Shown here: positions 26,743-34,794 of the stretch, piece after piece
How positions within the stretch are numbered: position 1 is the stretch's first letter
Layout: every line of letters begins with the position of its first letter
Source of the DNA: an uncultured Bacteroidales bacterium
GTDB taxonomy: Bacteria; Bacteroidota; Bacteroidia; Bacteroidales; WCHB1-69
DNA: 61,862 nt
Direction: 5' to 3'
NCBI GenBank assembly: GCA_946413585.1
Contig: CAMKLG010000012.1
Coordinates: forward strand, 1-61,862
Translations under genes and position numbers: made by a program
Notes under the pieces: generated by a model
Databases searched by the model: none
What the model was told of the DNA's origin: nothing
Seen by the model: the letters and a program-made list of their open reading frames with translations, nothing else

Positions 26743-27504
26743 ATGAGCAACCCATTCAAAATCAGCAAAACACTAAAGTTGGCCGTTTTGTCAACTCTAT
26801 TATGTTGCTTCAGTTGTCATAAGCCGACTGGCTCAATTCATCTGAACTTTTCTTTTGTCAACGATAATGATTCCCTGCGGTTGGACACCTGTGTCTATCA
26901 AAACGCCGCAGGGAATTTGTATGAAGTTAACGACGTACAATACTTCATCTCCAAAGTGATGCTTGTAGATGACGCCGGAAAAACTCTTGACATCACTGAC
27001 AATCAAGGGATTCACTACGTGGACATTCGTATTCCAGGAACCCTTTGTTGGAACATTTCCGATGAGATTCCTGTCAACCATTACACTGAAATCACCTTTC
27101 TGTTCGGACTAAAGGGCGAGCAAAACACCACTGGCTTCTTTCCGAACCCACCAGAGAACAACATGAGCTGGCCCGACGTGCTCGGCGGCGGCTACCACTA
27201 CATGAAAATCAATGGCCGTTGGATAGATAAGGCGGGCGTTAGACAGCCCTTCAACCTACACACCGGCAAAATCGCTACTGACAGCGGTTTCGCCGACAAC
27301 ACCTTCACCGTAACCCTCCCCTTGAAACAGTTCACGGTCAACAAAAACAGCAGCTCTGAGCTGAACTTGCAGATGAACGTGAACGCTTGGTTTACAAACC
27401 CTTACCTCTTCGACTTCAATGAATTCGGCGGCAGCATCATGCAAAACCGCGAGGCGCAAGAAGTGTTGCGGGCGAATGGAGGAGACGTTTTTTCAGTAAA
27501 ATAG
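26743..27504 (+). CDS. MbnP-like exported protein
   Basis: This 253-residue protein has an N-terminal hydrophobic segment ending in LLCCFSCHK, which may be a lipobox with modified cysteine at C25, so it is probably a lipoprotein. The rest resembles the MbnP family: LNFSFVNDNDSLRLDT, then YEVNDVQYFISKVMLVDDAG and a repeated beta pattern. MbnP proteins in methanotrophs bind copper and work with a di-haem MbnH; here no MbnH partner or cytochrome is encoded nearby. Metal binding is therefore inference. It follows the DUF4468 gene after 66 bases that include a heptamer-like GAGGGTTTAGAGTTTAAGGG stretch. Confidence 0.7.
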   Translation: MSNPFKISKTLKLAVLSTLLCCFSCHKPTGSIHLNFSFVNDNDSLRLDTCVYQNAAGNLYEVNDVQYFISKVMLVDDAGKTLDITDNQGIHYVDIRIPGTLCWNISDEIPVNHYTEITFLFGLKGEQNTTGFFPNPPENNMSWPDVLGGGYHYMKINGRWIDKAGVRQPFNLHTGKIATDSGFADNTFTVTLPLKQFTVNKNSSSELNLQMNVNAWFTNPYLFDFNEFGGSIMQNREAQEVLRANGGDVFSVK

Positions 27505-27517
27505 TATTTGCACAGAA

Positions 27518-27567
27518 CCCGCAGATTTGCGCAGAAAAAGCTTACGATATTCTGCGAATTCTGCGGG
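27518..27567. repeat. Inverted repeat between converging genes
   Basis: CCCGCAGA and TCTGCGGG form perfect outer arms; TTTGCGCAGAA and TTCTGCGAAT inside pair with small mismatches. The element fills the gap between the MbnP-like gene and the converging gene at 27581, and may terminate both. Confidence 0.7.
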
Positions 27568-27580
27568 ATAATAATATTGT

Positions 27581-28006
27581 TTAGTCCTCAAAGTGGAACA
27601 GCAGCTGGCAATCAGCAGATTCCAACGTGATATCCACTGACGGATTTCCAACGGTCTTCAACCGTTTCATTGGCTTCCAAAGATGGTTACCACGTTCATA
27701 GTAATCTGCACGTTGGCACACCAAAGTGGAGAGTTTGCCGCATAAATCGCCTTTGATATGCAAGATCCACAATGGCTGACTGAGCTTCTCTTCGGAAACG
27801 CCATAACAAGCGTGACGGTAGTGCTCCACAGTCCAGTGGGCATCAGCATCAGTTACATATATCGTATCCGTATATGAGATTAGCCGGCAGAGGGTGTCGT
27901 TGGTTTTCACACAAATGGACGAGACTTTTTGCGAGTAGGCGTTGGCAAAAAGGAATATGTAGCAGCAAACGAGTGCGATAATTCGGACTTGGGGCTTCTT
28001 TTTCAT
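27581..28006 (-). CDS. Small exported protein, unknown
   Basis: I do not recognise this 141-residue protein. It has a signal peptide (IIALVCCYIFLFANAYSQ) and a mature part of about 115 residues with six cysteines (SICVKTNDTLCRL, HACYGVS, LCGKLSTLVCQR, ADCQL) that could form three disulphides. Aromatic and His residues are frequent in the middle. The gene starts two bases after the stop of an XRE regulator and is clearly in one operon with it. That regulator may control it, but no further context helps. Confidence 0.6.
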   Translation of the reverse strand: MKKKPQVRIIALVCCYIFLFANAYSQKVSSICVKTNDTLCRLISYTDTIYVTDADAHWTVEHYRHACYGVSEEKLSQPLWILHIKGDLCGKLSTLVCQRADYYERGNHLWKPMKRLKTVGNPSVDITLESADCQLLFHFED

Positions 28007-28008
28007 AA

Positions 28009-28305
28009 TTATATCAATATCGCGGTTTTCCTATTCCTTCTTTTTGTTACTCTGATAATATCTGTACCCAAAGCCGATGAGATTTTTGCAAGGGTAGCCA
28101 TAGTCATATTATGAGTACCTGACAACCACCTGCTTACTTCGGTTTCCGTTTTCCCCAAAAGGTGTGCAAGATCTTTTTGCGAAAGACCTTTGTCTTCCAT
28201 TATCTCATAAATGCGATTGGCTATTTGAACCGACAAACCCATTTGCCGTTTCATTTCCGGTGTCATGGTTTGTCTAATCTCATCTAGCAATTTGTTGGTT
28301 TTCAT
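28009..28305 (-). CDS. XRE-family helix-turn-helix protein
   Basis: This 98-residue protein has an HTH_3 domain at about residues 33-85: KGLSQKDLAHLLGKTETEVS, then WLSGTHNMTMATLAKISSAL. A 30-residue helical N-terminus precedes it. It resembles HigA-type antitoxins of toxin-antitoxin pairs, but no HigB-like toxin lies beside it; the neighbour downstream is exported and Cys-rich. It may be an orphan antitoxin or an autoregulator. The leader of about 125 bases from the promoter at 28437 leaves room for an operator. Confidence 0.8.
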   Translation of the reverse strand: MKTNKLLDEIRQTMTPEMKRQMGLSVQIANRIYEIMEDKGLSQKDLAHLLGKTETEVSRWLSGTHNMTMATLAKISSALGTDIIRVTKRRNRKTAILI

Positions 28306-28436
28306 ATTATTGTTTTTTAATCCTCAATATCTATAACAAACGATAGTTGTCCAAGTAATATTGTACCAGAGACAGTCAATATATTTTACCGTTCCATTAG
28401 TAAGTTATGTTTCATGATAATAGTTATTTGAGGCTG

Positions 28437-28444
28437 CAAAAATA
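28437..28444 (-). promoter_or_regulatory. -7 box, XRE operon
   Basis: The minus strand reads TATTTTTG followed by CAGCC, 132 bases before the XRE start. The leader holds ACAA-N7-TTGT at 28336-28350, a possible weak operator. Confidence 0.5.
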
Positions 28445-28502
28445 AACATAAAAGTTGATTTATAAGAGCTTGTTGATAATTTTTTTATAATAAGGGATTA
28501 TA

Positions 28503-29546
28503 CTATTTTTTGAAGTCACCTTTTCCATCCCGAAACACCACATACACCGGCAAATGGTCCGCGAAGCCGCCGATGTAGCGCGGACCGAGGAACGTGCGAT
28601 AGTTTTTCTTCCCACCATACTTTTCATCGTCCACCAGCAGGAAGTCCGCGTCGAAAATGTGAGCGCCACCCACCTGACGGACACCGCAAGTATCTGTCAA
28701 CCAAGCATCCGAAACAACAAACTGGTCCAGACAGCCCCAAAAGTCCTCATGCTTGTGAGAACCGCGCAGACTCTGCCTTGCAAAGGGCAACATCAAGTTG
28801 TAGAGCGTATCGCGGGGCAAGCTCGGACCATACTCCTTCACACGCAAGTAGTCGCGCATACTCTCGTCCGTGGCATAGTCGTTGAAGTCGCCGGTAATCA
28901 GTATCTTAGTGCGCGGATTCTCGGCCATCAGCGAGTCCACGAAGCGGCGCACCACAGTGGCATACCAGTTGCGTTTGGGCACCGTAGCAGCATACCCGCC
29001 ATAGCGCGAGGTCCAATGGTTGATTAGCACATTCAGCGAGTCGCCGGACGGAAATTGCACCGCCGCATAAAGAATGTCGCGATTGCGTGCATGAGTGTCA
29101 AACGGAAAAACCACTGGTATCTTCCGACTACGCAAAAGCCGCACACAACTGTCACGATAAAGCATAGCTACATCCACGCCGCGACGGTCCGGGGAGTCAT
29201 AGTGCACATACTTGTACCCGAATTTCCGCAGCGGCGAGTTGTAGCATAAATCCTTGAGTACCTGCTCATTCTCGATTTCCGCCAAACCGACAAGCCACGG
29301 CGGGTCACCCTCGCCCAATGCAACAATCACCTTCCCTATCATTGACACTTTTTGGTAATACTTCTTATAGGTCCAATGATAACTACCCGTCGGAGTGAAA
29401 TCCTCATCCGCTGCTAGGCTGTCGTCCGACGGATGGAACAGATTCTCCACATTATAAAACATAATCTTGTGCATCGTGCTGTCTTGTTGACCTCGCACGC
29501 CCAAAGAGAATAATATGCTGTATGTCAAAAACAGAATCCTTTTCAT
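28503..29546 (-). CDS. Exported endonuclease/exonuclease/phosphatase-family protein
   Basis: This 347-residue protein has a signal peptide (ILFLTYSILFSLGVRGQ) and the EEP catalytic fold of DNase I and related phosphodiesterases. Visible motifs are MFYNVENLF at the start, the metal-binding glutamate in GLAEIENEQV, the central INHWTSR, ITGDFND and the final GFADHLPVYVVF with the catalytic Asp-His. Exported members in Bacteroidota may cleave nucleic acids or phosphorylated lipids or sugars; specificity cannot be read. It stands alone with its own promoter at 29567. Confidence 0.9.
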   Translation of the reverse strand: MKRILFLTYSILFSLGVRGQQDSTMHKIMFYNVENLFHPSDDSLAADEDFTPTGSYHWTYKKYYQKVSMIGKVIVALGEGDPPWLVGLAEIENEQVLKDLCYNSPLRKFGYKYVHYDSPDRRGVDVAMLYRDSCVRLLRSRKIPVVFPFDTHARNRDILYAAVQFPSGDSLNVLINHWTSRYGGYAATVPKRNWYATVVRRFVDSLMAENPRTKILITGDFNDYATDESMRDYLRVKEYGPSLPRDTLYNLMLPFARQSLRGSHKHEDFWGCLDQFVVSDAWLTDTCGVRQVGGAHIFDADFLLVDDEKYGGKKNYRTFLGPRYIGGFADHLPVYVVFRDGKGDFKK

Positions 29547-29566
29547 TTCGTCTTCATTTTATGATG

Positions 29567-29574
29567 CAAAGATA
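29567..29574 (-). promoter_or_regulatory. -7 box, EEP-family gene
   Basis: The minus strand reads TATCTTTG followed by CATC, 20 bases before the ATG at 29546. Confidence 0.6.
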
Positions 29575-29695
29575 CACCAAAAAGAAGCGTTTGTCAAGGG
29601 TTTTTGAAACTTTTTAGTAACGCGTTAAAAGCAAGACTGTTATGTCTTAAAAATAACAAATCGAGAAAATATTTTTAACTATTATTTGTTAAAAA

Positions 29696-30661
29696 TCAAC
29701 GTGTAAAAGGGTGCGTTTCGCACGGAAGCGTTGCCAACGGGTGATATTCGCCTTTGAGACCAACGGGCTGAGCATTGCGGATGTCATAGACAATTTGGAT
29801 ACATGGACGCACTTCGTCCAAACCGAAGCCGTGACCAGCGAGTATTTGCCGGTAACTCTCTGTGTGTAAATCAGTAAAGCCTTCGCTAAACTCGAAAACA
29901 TCACCATTGATGACCAATTGCCGAAAAGTCGATTTTCCACTCTCGAGAACCTCTTTGGGCAATGTTTTCTTGTTGATACTCAAAAAGTAACGAACCCTAG
30001 CCTTCTTGAAGCGAATGAAACCAGCGACACGGTCGTGAGTAGCCACATGCACAATATTCTCTTGCACTTCCCCGAAAATATAGCACAACATATCGTAGAA
30101 ATGGATGCCGATATTCGTGGCAATACCGCCACTTTTGCTTTCTGACCCTTTCCAACTGGTATAATACCAATGTCCACGTGAGGTAATATACGTTAAATCA
30201 ACATCATATACAATATTATCGGGCGCATTGTCCACTTTTTCTTTCAAGGCGACAATAGCGGGATGCAAACGAAGCTGCAAAATGTTATATACGTGTTTAC
30301 CAGTCTCATTCTCAACACTTTGCAAAACATCCACGTTCCATGGGTTAAGCACCAGAGGCTTTTCACAAATCACATCGGTGCCCAAACGAAGTGCATATCG
30401 TGTGTGCGCATCATGCAAGTAGTTTGGCGTACACACGGAAATAATATCCAACTGGTTTTCGGTATGTTTCAATTTCGACACGTGGCGGTCGAAAAGCTCC
30501 ATTTCCGTGAAAAAAGCTGCCTCTGGGAAATAGCTGTCGATAATGCCCACACTGTCGGACTTATCGTACGCAGCAACCATCTGGTTACCAGTCTCTTTAA
30601 TAGCCTTCAAATGTCGTGGTGCCACATATCCGCCCACTCCGAAAACGGCGAAATTCTTCAT
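29696..30661 (-). CDS. wlbA: Gfo/Idh/MocA oxidoreductase, WlbA/WbpB-like
   Basis: The sequence resembles WlbA/WbpB, the NAD-dependent 3-dehydrogenase of UDP-N-acetylglucosaminuronic acid that leads to 2,3-diacetamido sugars of O-antigens. Family landmarks are the start GVGGYVAPRHLKAIKETGNQ, SYFPEAAFFTE, CEKPLVLNPW, the ILQLRLHPAIVALKEK stretch, SGGIATNIGIHFYDML and the end RQILAGHGFGLDE. I chose the ATG at 30661 (MKNFAVFGVGG); the in-frame start at 30697 falls on the promoter. Length 321 matches. The usual partners (WlbB acetyltransferase, WlbC aminotransferase, WlbD epimerase) are not nearby, so the gene is separated from its pathway. Confidence 0.85.
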   Translation of the reverse strand: MKNFAVFGVGGYVAPRHLKAIKETGNQMVAAYDKSDSVGIIDSYFPEAAFFTEMELFDRHVSKLKHTENQLDIISVCTPNYLHDAHTRYALRLGTDVICEKPLVLNPWNVDVLQSVENETGKHVYNILQLRLHPAIVALKEKVDNAPDNIVYDVDLTYITSRGHWYYTSWKGSESKSGGIATNIGIHFYDMLCYIFGEVQENIVHVATHDRVAGFIRFKKARVRYFLSINKKTLPKEVLESGKSTFRQLVINGDVFEFSEGFTDLHTESYRQILAGHGFGLDEVRPCIQIVYDIRNAQPVGLKGEYHPLATLPCETHPFTR

Positions 30662-30686
30662 TTTTCTTTTGGATAATTTGGAACTG

Positions 30687-30694
30687 CAAAAGTA
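30687..30694 (-). promoter_or_regulatory. -7 box, wlbA-like gene
   Basis: The minus strand reads TACTTTTG followed by CAGTT, 25 bases before the ATG at 30661. Confidence 0.6.
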
Positions 30695-30719
30695 CACTTT
30701 TTTTAACTTATACTTTGAA

Positions 30720-30768
30720 CTATTCCCTTGACCCTCGACCCTCTTCCCTATTAACTTCTAACCTCTAA
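30720..30768. repeat. Heptamer array, CCCTCGA/CCCTATT type
   Basis: CCCTTGACCCTCGACCCTCT then TCCCTATTAACTTCTAACCT: about six degenerate seven-base units between the divergent wlbA-like and mntP promoters. Confidence 0.75.
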
Positions 30769-30787
30769 ATCATAAACAAAAAAATAG

Positions 30788-30795
30788 TACTTTTG
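30788..30795 (+). promoter_or_regulatory. mntP: -7 box, mntP
   Basis: TACTTTTG followed by CGGC, 20 bases before the mntP ATG. The leader is too short for a manganese riboswitch. Confidence 0.65.
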
Positions 30796-30815
30796 CGGCT
30801 TCTTAAAAAAGAATC

Positions 30816-31373
30816 ATGGGTTGGATAGAACTGATACTTTTGGCGATAAGTTTGGCGATGGATTGTTTTGCCATCAGTTGTGTAGTGGGGATGTTGCAGC
30901 CGAATCTGGAAAAGCGCTACGTGTGGCGATTTTCTTTGGCGTTTGGCATATTCCAAGGCGGGATGCCGCTAATTGGATGGCTTTTCGGGGAATCATTATT
31001 GGGTCCGTTGGGCAAAATAGGTCCATTCATCGCATTCGGCATCTTAGCGTTTATCGGCGGGAAAATGTTGATTGAGAGTTTCAAAAAAGAAGACGAAAAT
31101 CCTCAGCATTTGGATGTTACGAAGTGGAAAAACGTGCTGCTTTTAGCTATCGCCACAAGCATCGATGCACTGGCAGTCGGCTTCAGCTTCGCTATGATCC
31201 AAGAGCAGCACGTCGTGCGAAACGTCTTCGTCATTGGTATCACCTCCTTCCTTATTTCCTACATGGCTTACACCTTCGTCAAGAAACTCACCAACCCCAA
31301 AATCAGCCAATACGCAGAAATCGTCGGCGGTATCGTGTTGATTCTGATTGGGTTAAAAATACTACTGGGGTAA
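30816..31373 (+). CDS. mntP: Manganese efflux pump MntP
   Basis: MntP exports excess manganese across the inner membrane. The 185-residue protein has six membrane helices in two related halves. Each half carries the family's aspartate motif: LAISLAMDCFAISC near residue 16 and ATSIDALAVGFSF near 119. The end VLILIGLKILLG is typical. Relatives are often controlled by the yybP-ykoY manganese riboswitch, but the transcript here starts only about 13 bases before the ATG, so that control is absent. It stands alone. Confidence 0.93.
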   Translation: MGWIELILLAISLAMDCFAISCVVGMLQPNLEKRYVWRFSLAFGIFQGGMPLIGWLFGESLLGPLGKIGPFIAFGILAFIGGKMLIESFKKEDENPQHLDVTKWKNVLLLAIATSIDALAVGFSFAMIQEQHVVRNVFVIGITSFLISYMAYTFVKKLTNPKISQYAEIVGGIVLILIGLKILLG

Positions 31374-31486
31374 TACCACTATCTTACAAAACCAACGGTC
31401 AATAGTCAAGTCCAAGGCTAAATCATTTTTCTAAGGCTAAATCAACAATCAACCTACATCATTTCTTGAATAATCCGTATTTTTTG

Positions 31487-31494
31487 TACTTTTG
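31487..31494 (+). promoter_or_regulatory. Promoter of the SPOR-domain gene
   Basis: The -7 box TACTTTTG is followed by CC, 14 bases before the ATG at 31509. TTG at 31466-31468, 18 bases upstream of the box, is in the right place for the -33 element. Confidence 0.7.
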
Positions 31495-31508
31495 CCAAAA
31501 TTTTCAGA

Positions 31509-31901
31509 ATGAAAAAAATTCTTACAATATTTATATTGTGTGTTTGGTGTAGCATAAGCTTATCTGCGCAAAACAGCGTGCACTACGACGTGGAACCAGC
31601 TATCACGCAGATTCAAGACGATTATATCAGCAACTGGAAAAAGGTGGGTGAAATCAACGGCTATCGCATCCAAATTGCTGCTTATTCGGGCGTGAATTCC
31701 AAATCGCAGGCCGAAAGTGCCCGCAATTCGTTCAACAATCTTTTTCCATATACGAAATCTTACCTGATCTACGCCGAACCCTACTTCAAAGTGCGTGTCG
31801 GCAACTACTACTCGCGACTCCAAGCCTACAAAGACCTGTTAGACATACAATTAACCTACCCCAGTGCTTACATCGTCCCAGATAAGATTAGCTACCGGTA
31901 A
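31509..31901 (+). CDS. Exported SPOR-domain protein
   Basis: This 130-residue protein has a signal peptide (ILTIFILCVWCSISLSAQ) and one SPOR domain at about residues 50-125: YRIQIAAYSGVNSKSQAESA at its start and YFKVRVGNYYSRLQAYKDLL at its end. SPOR domains bind peptidoglycan stripped of stem peptides, mainly at division sites. With only a short linker before it, this is close to a bare SPOR module. It is probably a periplasmic wall-binding protein of the division or wall-turnover machinery; a direct partner is not visible. Confidence 0.88.
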   Translation: MKKILTIFILCVWCSISLSAQNSVHYDVEPAITQIQDDYISNWKKVGEINGYRIQIAAYSGVNSKSQAESARNSFNNLFPYTKSYLIYAEPYFKVRVGNYYSRLQAYKDLLDIQLTYPSAYIVPDKISYR

Positions 31902-31958
31902 TGTGTAACGTGTGATTTATGACGTATGAAAGAATGATATACACCCCATTCATCATTC

Positions 31959-32819
31959 TTAATTCTTAATTCTTAATTTATAAATATCCAGCACGTTCTG
32001 CATGAGCATAGCGATGGTCATGGGACCGACACCGCCGGGCACTGGCGTACAGGCTCTGAGCCGTTTTTCCAATTCTGGACGGGTCTCCTCGCTATATACG
32101 TCCCCCTGAAGCTTGCCATTCACGCGGTTCATGGCCACATCAATAAGCACAGCACCCTCTTTGAAATCGTAAGGTTGAAGCAAGTTGGGACAGCCAACGG
32201 CGGTGATAACGATGTCACCAATACGCGCAATTTCCGACAGATTTTTCGTCCGAGAATGGCACAGCGTAACTGTGGCATTACTGTGAATCAGCAACTGCGC
32301 GGTAGGTTCGCCTACCAATTGGCTACGACCGATCATCACCACGTGTTCTCCTGCTACCTCTATATTGTTGGTTTCCAACAAAGTAATAATACCCTTCGGG
32401 GTACATGGCATCACGTAGGGCTCTCCTAAGTGCAACAATCCAACGTTCATCAGATGCAGACCGTCGGCATCCTTGCGATAGTCGATGAAATCAAGCACAC
32501 GGGCGGAGTTGTAATGGTCGGGCAAAGGTAGCTGAATGAGGATAGCATCGACTTCGTCGTTGCGATTGCATTCGTCAATCATCACCATCAGCTCACTTTC
32601 AGACGTAGTCTCCGGCAAAAGATGTTGCACACAGTCCATCCCTAAAGCCTTGCAAGTCTTAAACTTGCTGTTCACGTATGAGAGACTGTCAGGACGATCG
32701 CCCACGAGAAATATGTCGAGCCTCGGAGGACGTTGTCCCTGGGCTTTGATTTCCGCCACCTCTTTGGCGATTTGGTCTTTAACCTGTTGCGCACATGCTT
32801 TTCCGTCGATGATTCTCAT
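31959..32819 (-). CDS. folD: Methylenetetrahydrofolate dehydrogenase / cyclohydrolase
   Basis: FolD interconverts methylene-, methenyl- and formyl-tetrahydrofolate in one-carbon metabolism. The catalytic lysine lies in SYVNSKFKTCKALG, the folate-site motif is ILIQLPLPDHYN, and PCTPKGIITLL, VVMIGRSQLVGEPTAQLL and PVPGGVGPMTIAMLM follow. Length 286 is standard. It shares the folate pool with folA at 25643 but has a separate transcript. Short repeats of TTCTTAA lie between its stop and the converging SPOR gene (31955-31980). Confidence 0.97.
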   Translation of the reverse strand: MRIIDGKACAQQVKDQIAKEVAEIKAQGQRPPRLDIFLVGDRPDSLSYVNSKFKTCKALGMDCVQHLLPETTSESELMVMIDECNRNDEVDAILIQLPLPDHYNSARVLDFIDYRKDADGLHLMNVGLLHLGEPYVMPCTPKGIITLLETNNIEVAGEHVVMIGRSQLVGEPTAQLLIHSNATVTLCHSRTKNLSEIARIGDIVITAVGCPNLLQPYDFKEGAVLIDVAMNRVNGKLQGDVYSEETRPELEKRLRACTPVPGGVGPMTIAMLMQNVLDIYKLRIKN

Positions 32820-32849
32820 ATTTATTTATTATTTGTTTATTTCATTCGT

Positions 32850-32910
32850 CCCAGGGCTCACTCCGTTCACCCTGGGTTGACATAGGTCGGGCTTTCAGCC
32901 CTTTTTGGAA
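32850..32910. repeat. Dispersed double-hairpin element, copy B
   Basis: CCCAGGGCTCACTCCGTTCA then CCCTGGG forms the first stem (32850-32876); GGGCTTTCAGCCC (32889-32901) forms the second, followed by TTTTT. Same order as copies at 23151 and 35241. It lies upstream of folD, downstream of the M64 peptidase gene. Confidence 0.85.
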
Positions 32911-32913
32911 ATT

Positions 32914-32948
32914 ATCCCTATTGCCTATTCCCTTCTCCCTATTGCCTA
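32914..32948. repeat. Heptamer array, CCCTATT type
   Basis: ATCCCTATTGCCTATTCCCT then TCTCCCTATTGCCTA: five degenerate units that reach into the stop codon of the M64 peptidase gene. Confidence 0.75.
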
Positions 32949-34232
32949 CTTACTATAATACTGTATCACCTTCTCCAATGCTTCGCGACAGACGGAGCAA
33001 AAGTCGTTGTAACTGATGCTGTTCATCGTGCAGTGGAGGGTCGGGCGATAAACGCCTTTGGCTACGTAACCGCCTCCTTCATAGACACCTACGCGGTCAT
33101 AATCGGGATGGCCCTTGCTGACCGGCGGCGTAGGAATCGGAGTGCCGCTTGGAACTTTATCCGCCCATTTGGAATCGAAATCCACCAAAGTGGTCAGGTT
33201 GGGCTCGGTGGGTTCCACACCTTCCGGATAGAAATCCTGCACGGAGACTTCGGAAGTATAATACTCGTCGGCAAGACCGCCGATGAGATGTCCCATCTCG
33301 TGAACAACCACGTAATCAGGATATTGGCCATGATTATAGACGGTACAATAGAAGTTGTAAATACCGCCGCCACCGTATTTTTCACTGTTACAAATAATAA
33401 TGATGACATCGTAGGGGGCATCATCAGCCACGTCGTGCAGGTTCCAAACGCCTGGACACATCAGGTAACGGTCGAGATCAAGGGCATTGTAAGTGCAGTT
33501 TAGCAATGTGTTGACATAAATATCGTTCTGTGGCTGCGTAATGCCAGACTGCTCCGAAAAGCCATTGATGGCGCGAATATTCACATAACGGCGATTCTCC
33601 TTATAGGGTGTGCAGTTCATCACATATTTAGCGAAACGCTTCATGTCATAACGGAGTGTCTTGGCATCGCTTTTAGCATAGCCATCAGGGATGAAGAGGA
33701 TGTCGATGGCCTTTTGAGGCGAATTTCCTTTATGCAGATTCATCACCGTGTACTCCTTCTTGGCCTTTTCCATCGGCAAAGAAGCAGGATCTAACACCGT
33801 GTCTTTCAGCACGGTAGGAACTCTTTTACGGTCAAAGGAGGTAAACCTCACACGCACGGGCTGTTTCGGCATAGGTATATTCACGCACTCCTCCATTCGC
33901 GCAATTTCGGTCTCACCACGCTCGGTAGTGCGATACTCCGAGAAAAGACAAGAATAACTGCGACTGAAGAGTGTTTTTTGCGTTGCAGGGTCGAGAACTT
34001 CAATAAGGATGTCGCCATAGTGGTAAGGCTCCACTAATTGCGAGCGCGTACCGTTCCAATGGTTCACCTCCGTGAAGTGATGAAATTCCAACTGTTCCAC
34101 ATCCTTGTTGCCAATATGTAAATAATTGATTCTCAGAGTTTTGTCAACAAAATAATCATTGAAATGCTGGGCATAAGCATAGGTGATGCCGAACATAAGC
34201 AAAAGCAGGAGTGCAATAATATTCTTCTTCAT
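32946..34232 (-). CDS. Exported M64-family metallopeptidase
   Basis: This 428-residue protein belongs to peptidase family M64, named after a Clostridium enzyme that cuts IgA. A signal peptide (MKKNIIALLLLLMFGITYAY) leads to an N-terminal beta domain and the catalytic domain from about residue 190 (KAIDILFIPDGYAKSD). The extended zinc motif is VVHEMGHLIGGLADEYY. I chose the ATG at 34232; the longer frame to 34325 has no signal peptide. Gut Bacteroidales often encode several M64 enzymes; whether this one cuts IgA is unknown. Its promoter is at 34257. Confidence 0.92.
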   Translation of the reverse strand: MKKNIIALLLLLMFGITYAYAQHFNDYFVDKTLRINYLHIGNKDVEQLEFHHFTEVNHWNGTRSQLVEPYHYGDILIEVLDPATQKTLFSRSYSCLFSEYRTTERGETEIARMEECVNIPMPKQPVRVRFTSFDRKRVPTVLKDTVLDPASLPMEKAKKEYTVMNLHKGNSPQKAIDILFIPDGYAKSDAKTLRYDMKRFAKYVMNCTPYKENRRYVNIRAINGFSEQSGITQPQNDIYVNTLLNCTYNALDLDRYLMCPGVWNLHDVADDAPYDVIIIICNSEKYGGGGIYNFYCTVYNHGQYPDYVVVHEMGHLIGGLADEYYTSEVSVQDFYPEGVEPTEPNLTTLVDFDSKWADKVPSGTPIPTPPVSKGHPDYDRVGVYEGGGYVAKGVYRPTLHCTMNSISYNDFCSVCREALEKVIQYYSK

Positions 34233-34256
34233 TTGATAAATATACTTTTCGGACGG

Positions 34257-34264
34257 CAAAGGTA
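34257..34264 (-). promoter_or_regulatory. -7 box, M64 peptidase
   Basis: The minus strand reads TACCTTTG followed by CCGTCC, 25 bases before the ATG at 34232. Confidence 0.6.
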
Positions 34265-34283
34265 CACAAAATCCGGATATAAA

Positions 34284-34307
34284 AAAGACCCGCGGTCGCG
34301 AGTCTTT
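34284..34307 (-). terminator. Intrinsic terminator of the PepSY-like gene
   Basis: On the minus strand AAAGAC-T-CGC and GCG-G-GTCTTT form a ten-pair stem with one mismatch, followed by TTTTTT. It lies eight bases after the stop at 34315. Confidence 0.8.
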
Positions 34308-34314
34308 ATGAGGA

Positions 34315-34695
34315 TTAATCATCAAATCCGATGAAGTTTCCGTTACTGTCGAAAATCAAATCAACATCGTATGGATCGTTAAGCCCAACTTTATAACGGT
34401 TATGTTCGAACTCAATATCTTCAATGTATGACAATGGGTAATTGGTAATCACGTAGCTGTTGATATTCCTAGGATAAAAATCTGAAGGCACTGCTCTGCC
34501 TTCGCAATCCACTTTCTTCCACTCACCGTTGTTTCTGAAATCTATCTCAGTACCGTCAACCAAGCGCACATCGTAGCCATCGGATTCTTTAATGACAGAA
34601 ATAACGTCAATTCCTTTGAAATAGGTATTCAAAAACGATCTTGCTGTTTGTGGCAAGTTGTCAGCAGGACACGAATAGAACCCATAAATCTGCAT
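34315..34695 (-). CDS. PepSY-like (DUF2874) domain protein
   Basis: This 126-residue protein resembles the PepSY-like, beta-lactamase-inhibitor-like family of Bacteroidota, with two repeats: LPQTARSFLNTYFKGIDVIS, then DVRLVDGTEIDFRNNGEWKK, and again INSYVITNYPLSYIEDIEFE with KVGLNDPYDVDLIFDSNG. The function is unknown; PepSY modules often inhibit or guide proteases. Family members normally have a signal peptide, but the ATG at 34695 gives MQIYGFYSCPADNLPQ without one. The promoter at 34714 leaves no room for a longer start, so this member is either cytoplasmic or has lost its signal. Confidence 0.75.
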   Translation of the reverse strand: MQIYGFYSCPADNLPQTARSFLNTYFKGIDVISVIKESDGYDVRLVDGTEIDFRNNGEWKKVDCEGRAVPSDFYPRNINSYVITNYPLSYIEDIEFEHNRYKVGLNDPYDVDLIFDSNGNFIGFDD

Positions 34696-34713
34696 CAGGC
34701 ATTTTTGAAAGTG

Positions 34714-34721
34714 CAAAAATA
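34714..34721 (-). promoter_or_regulatory. -7 box, PepSY-like gene
   Basis: The minus strand reads TATTTTTG followed by CAC, 18 bases before the ATG at 34695. Its position rules out the in-frame TTG at 34716 as a start. Confidence 0.6.
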
Positions 34722-34794
34722 AAAAAATTTAACTTTGATTTGCAATTTCAAAAAATAATTTTACGTCACGTATCATTCTTCATACATCATAAAC

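Noticed and set aside
30770..30815. Manganese riboswitch before mntP
   Set aside because: The promoter box at 30788 leaves a leader of about 13 bases, far too short for a yybP-ykoY fold.
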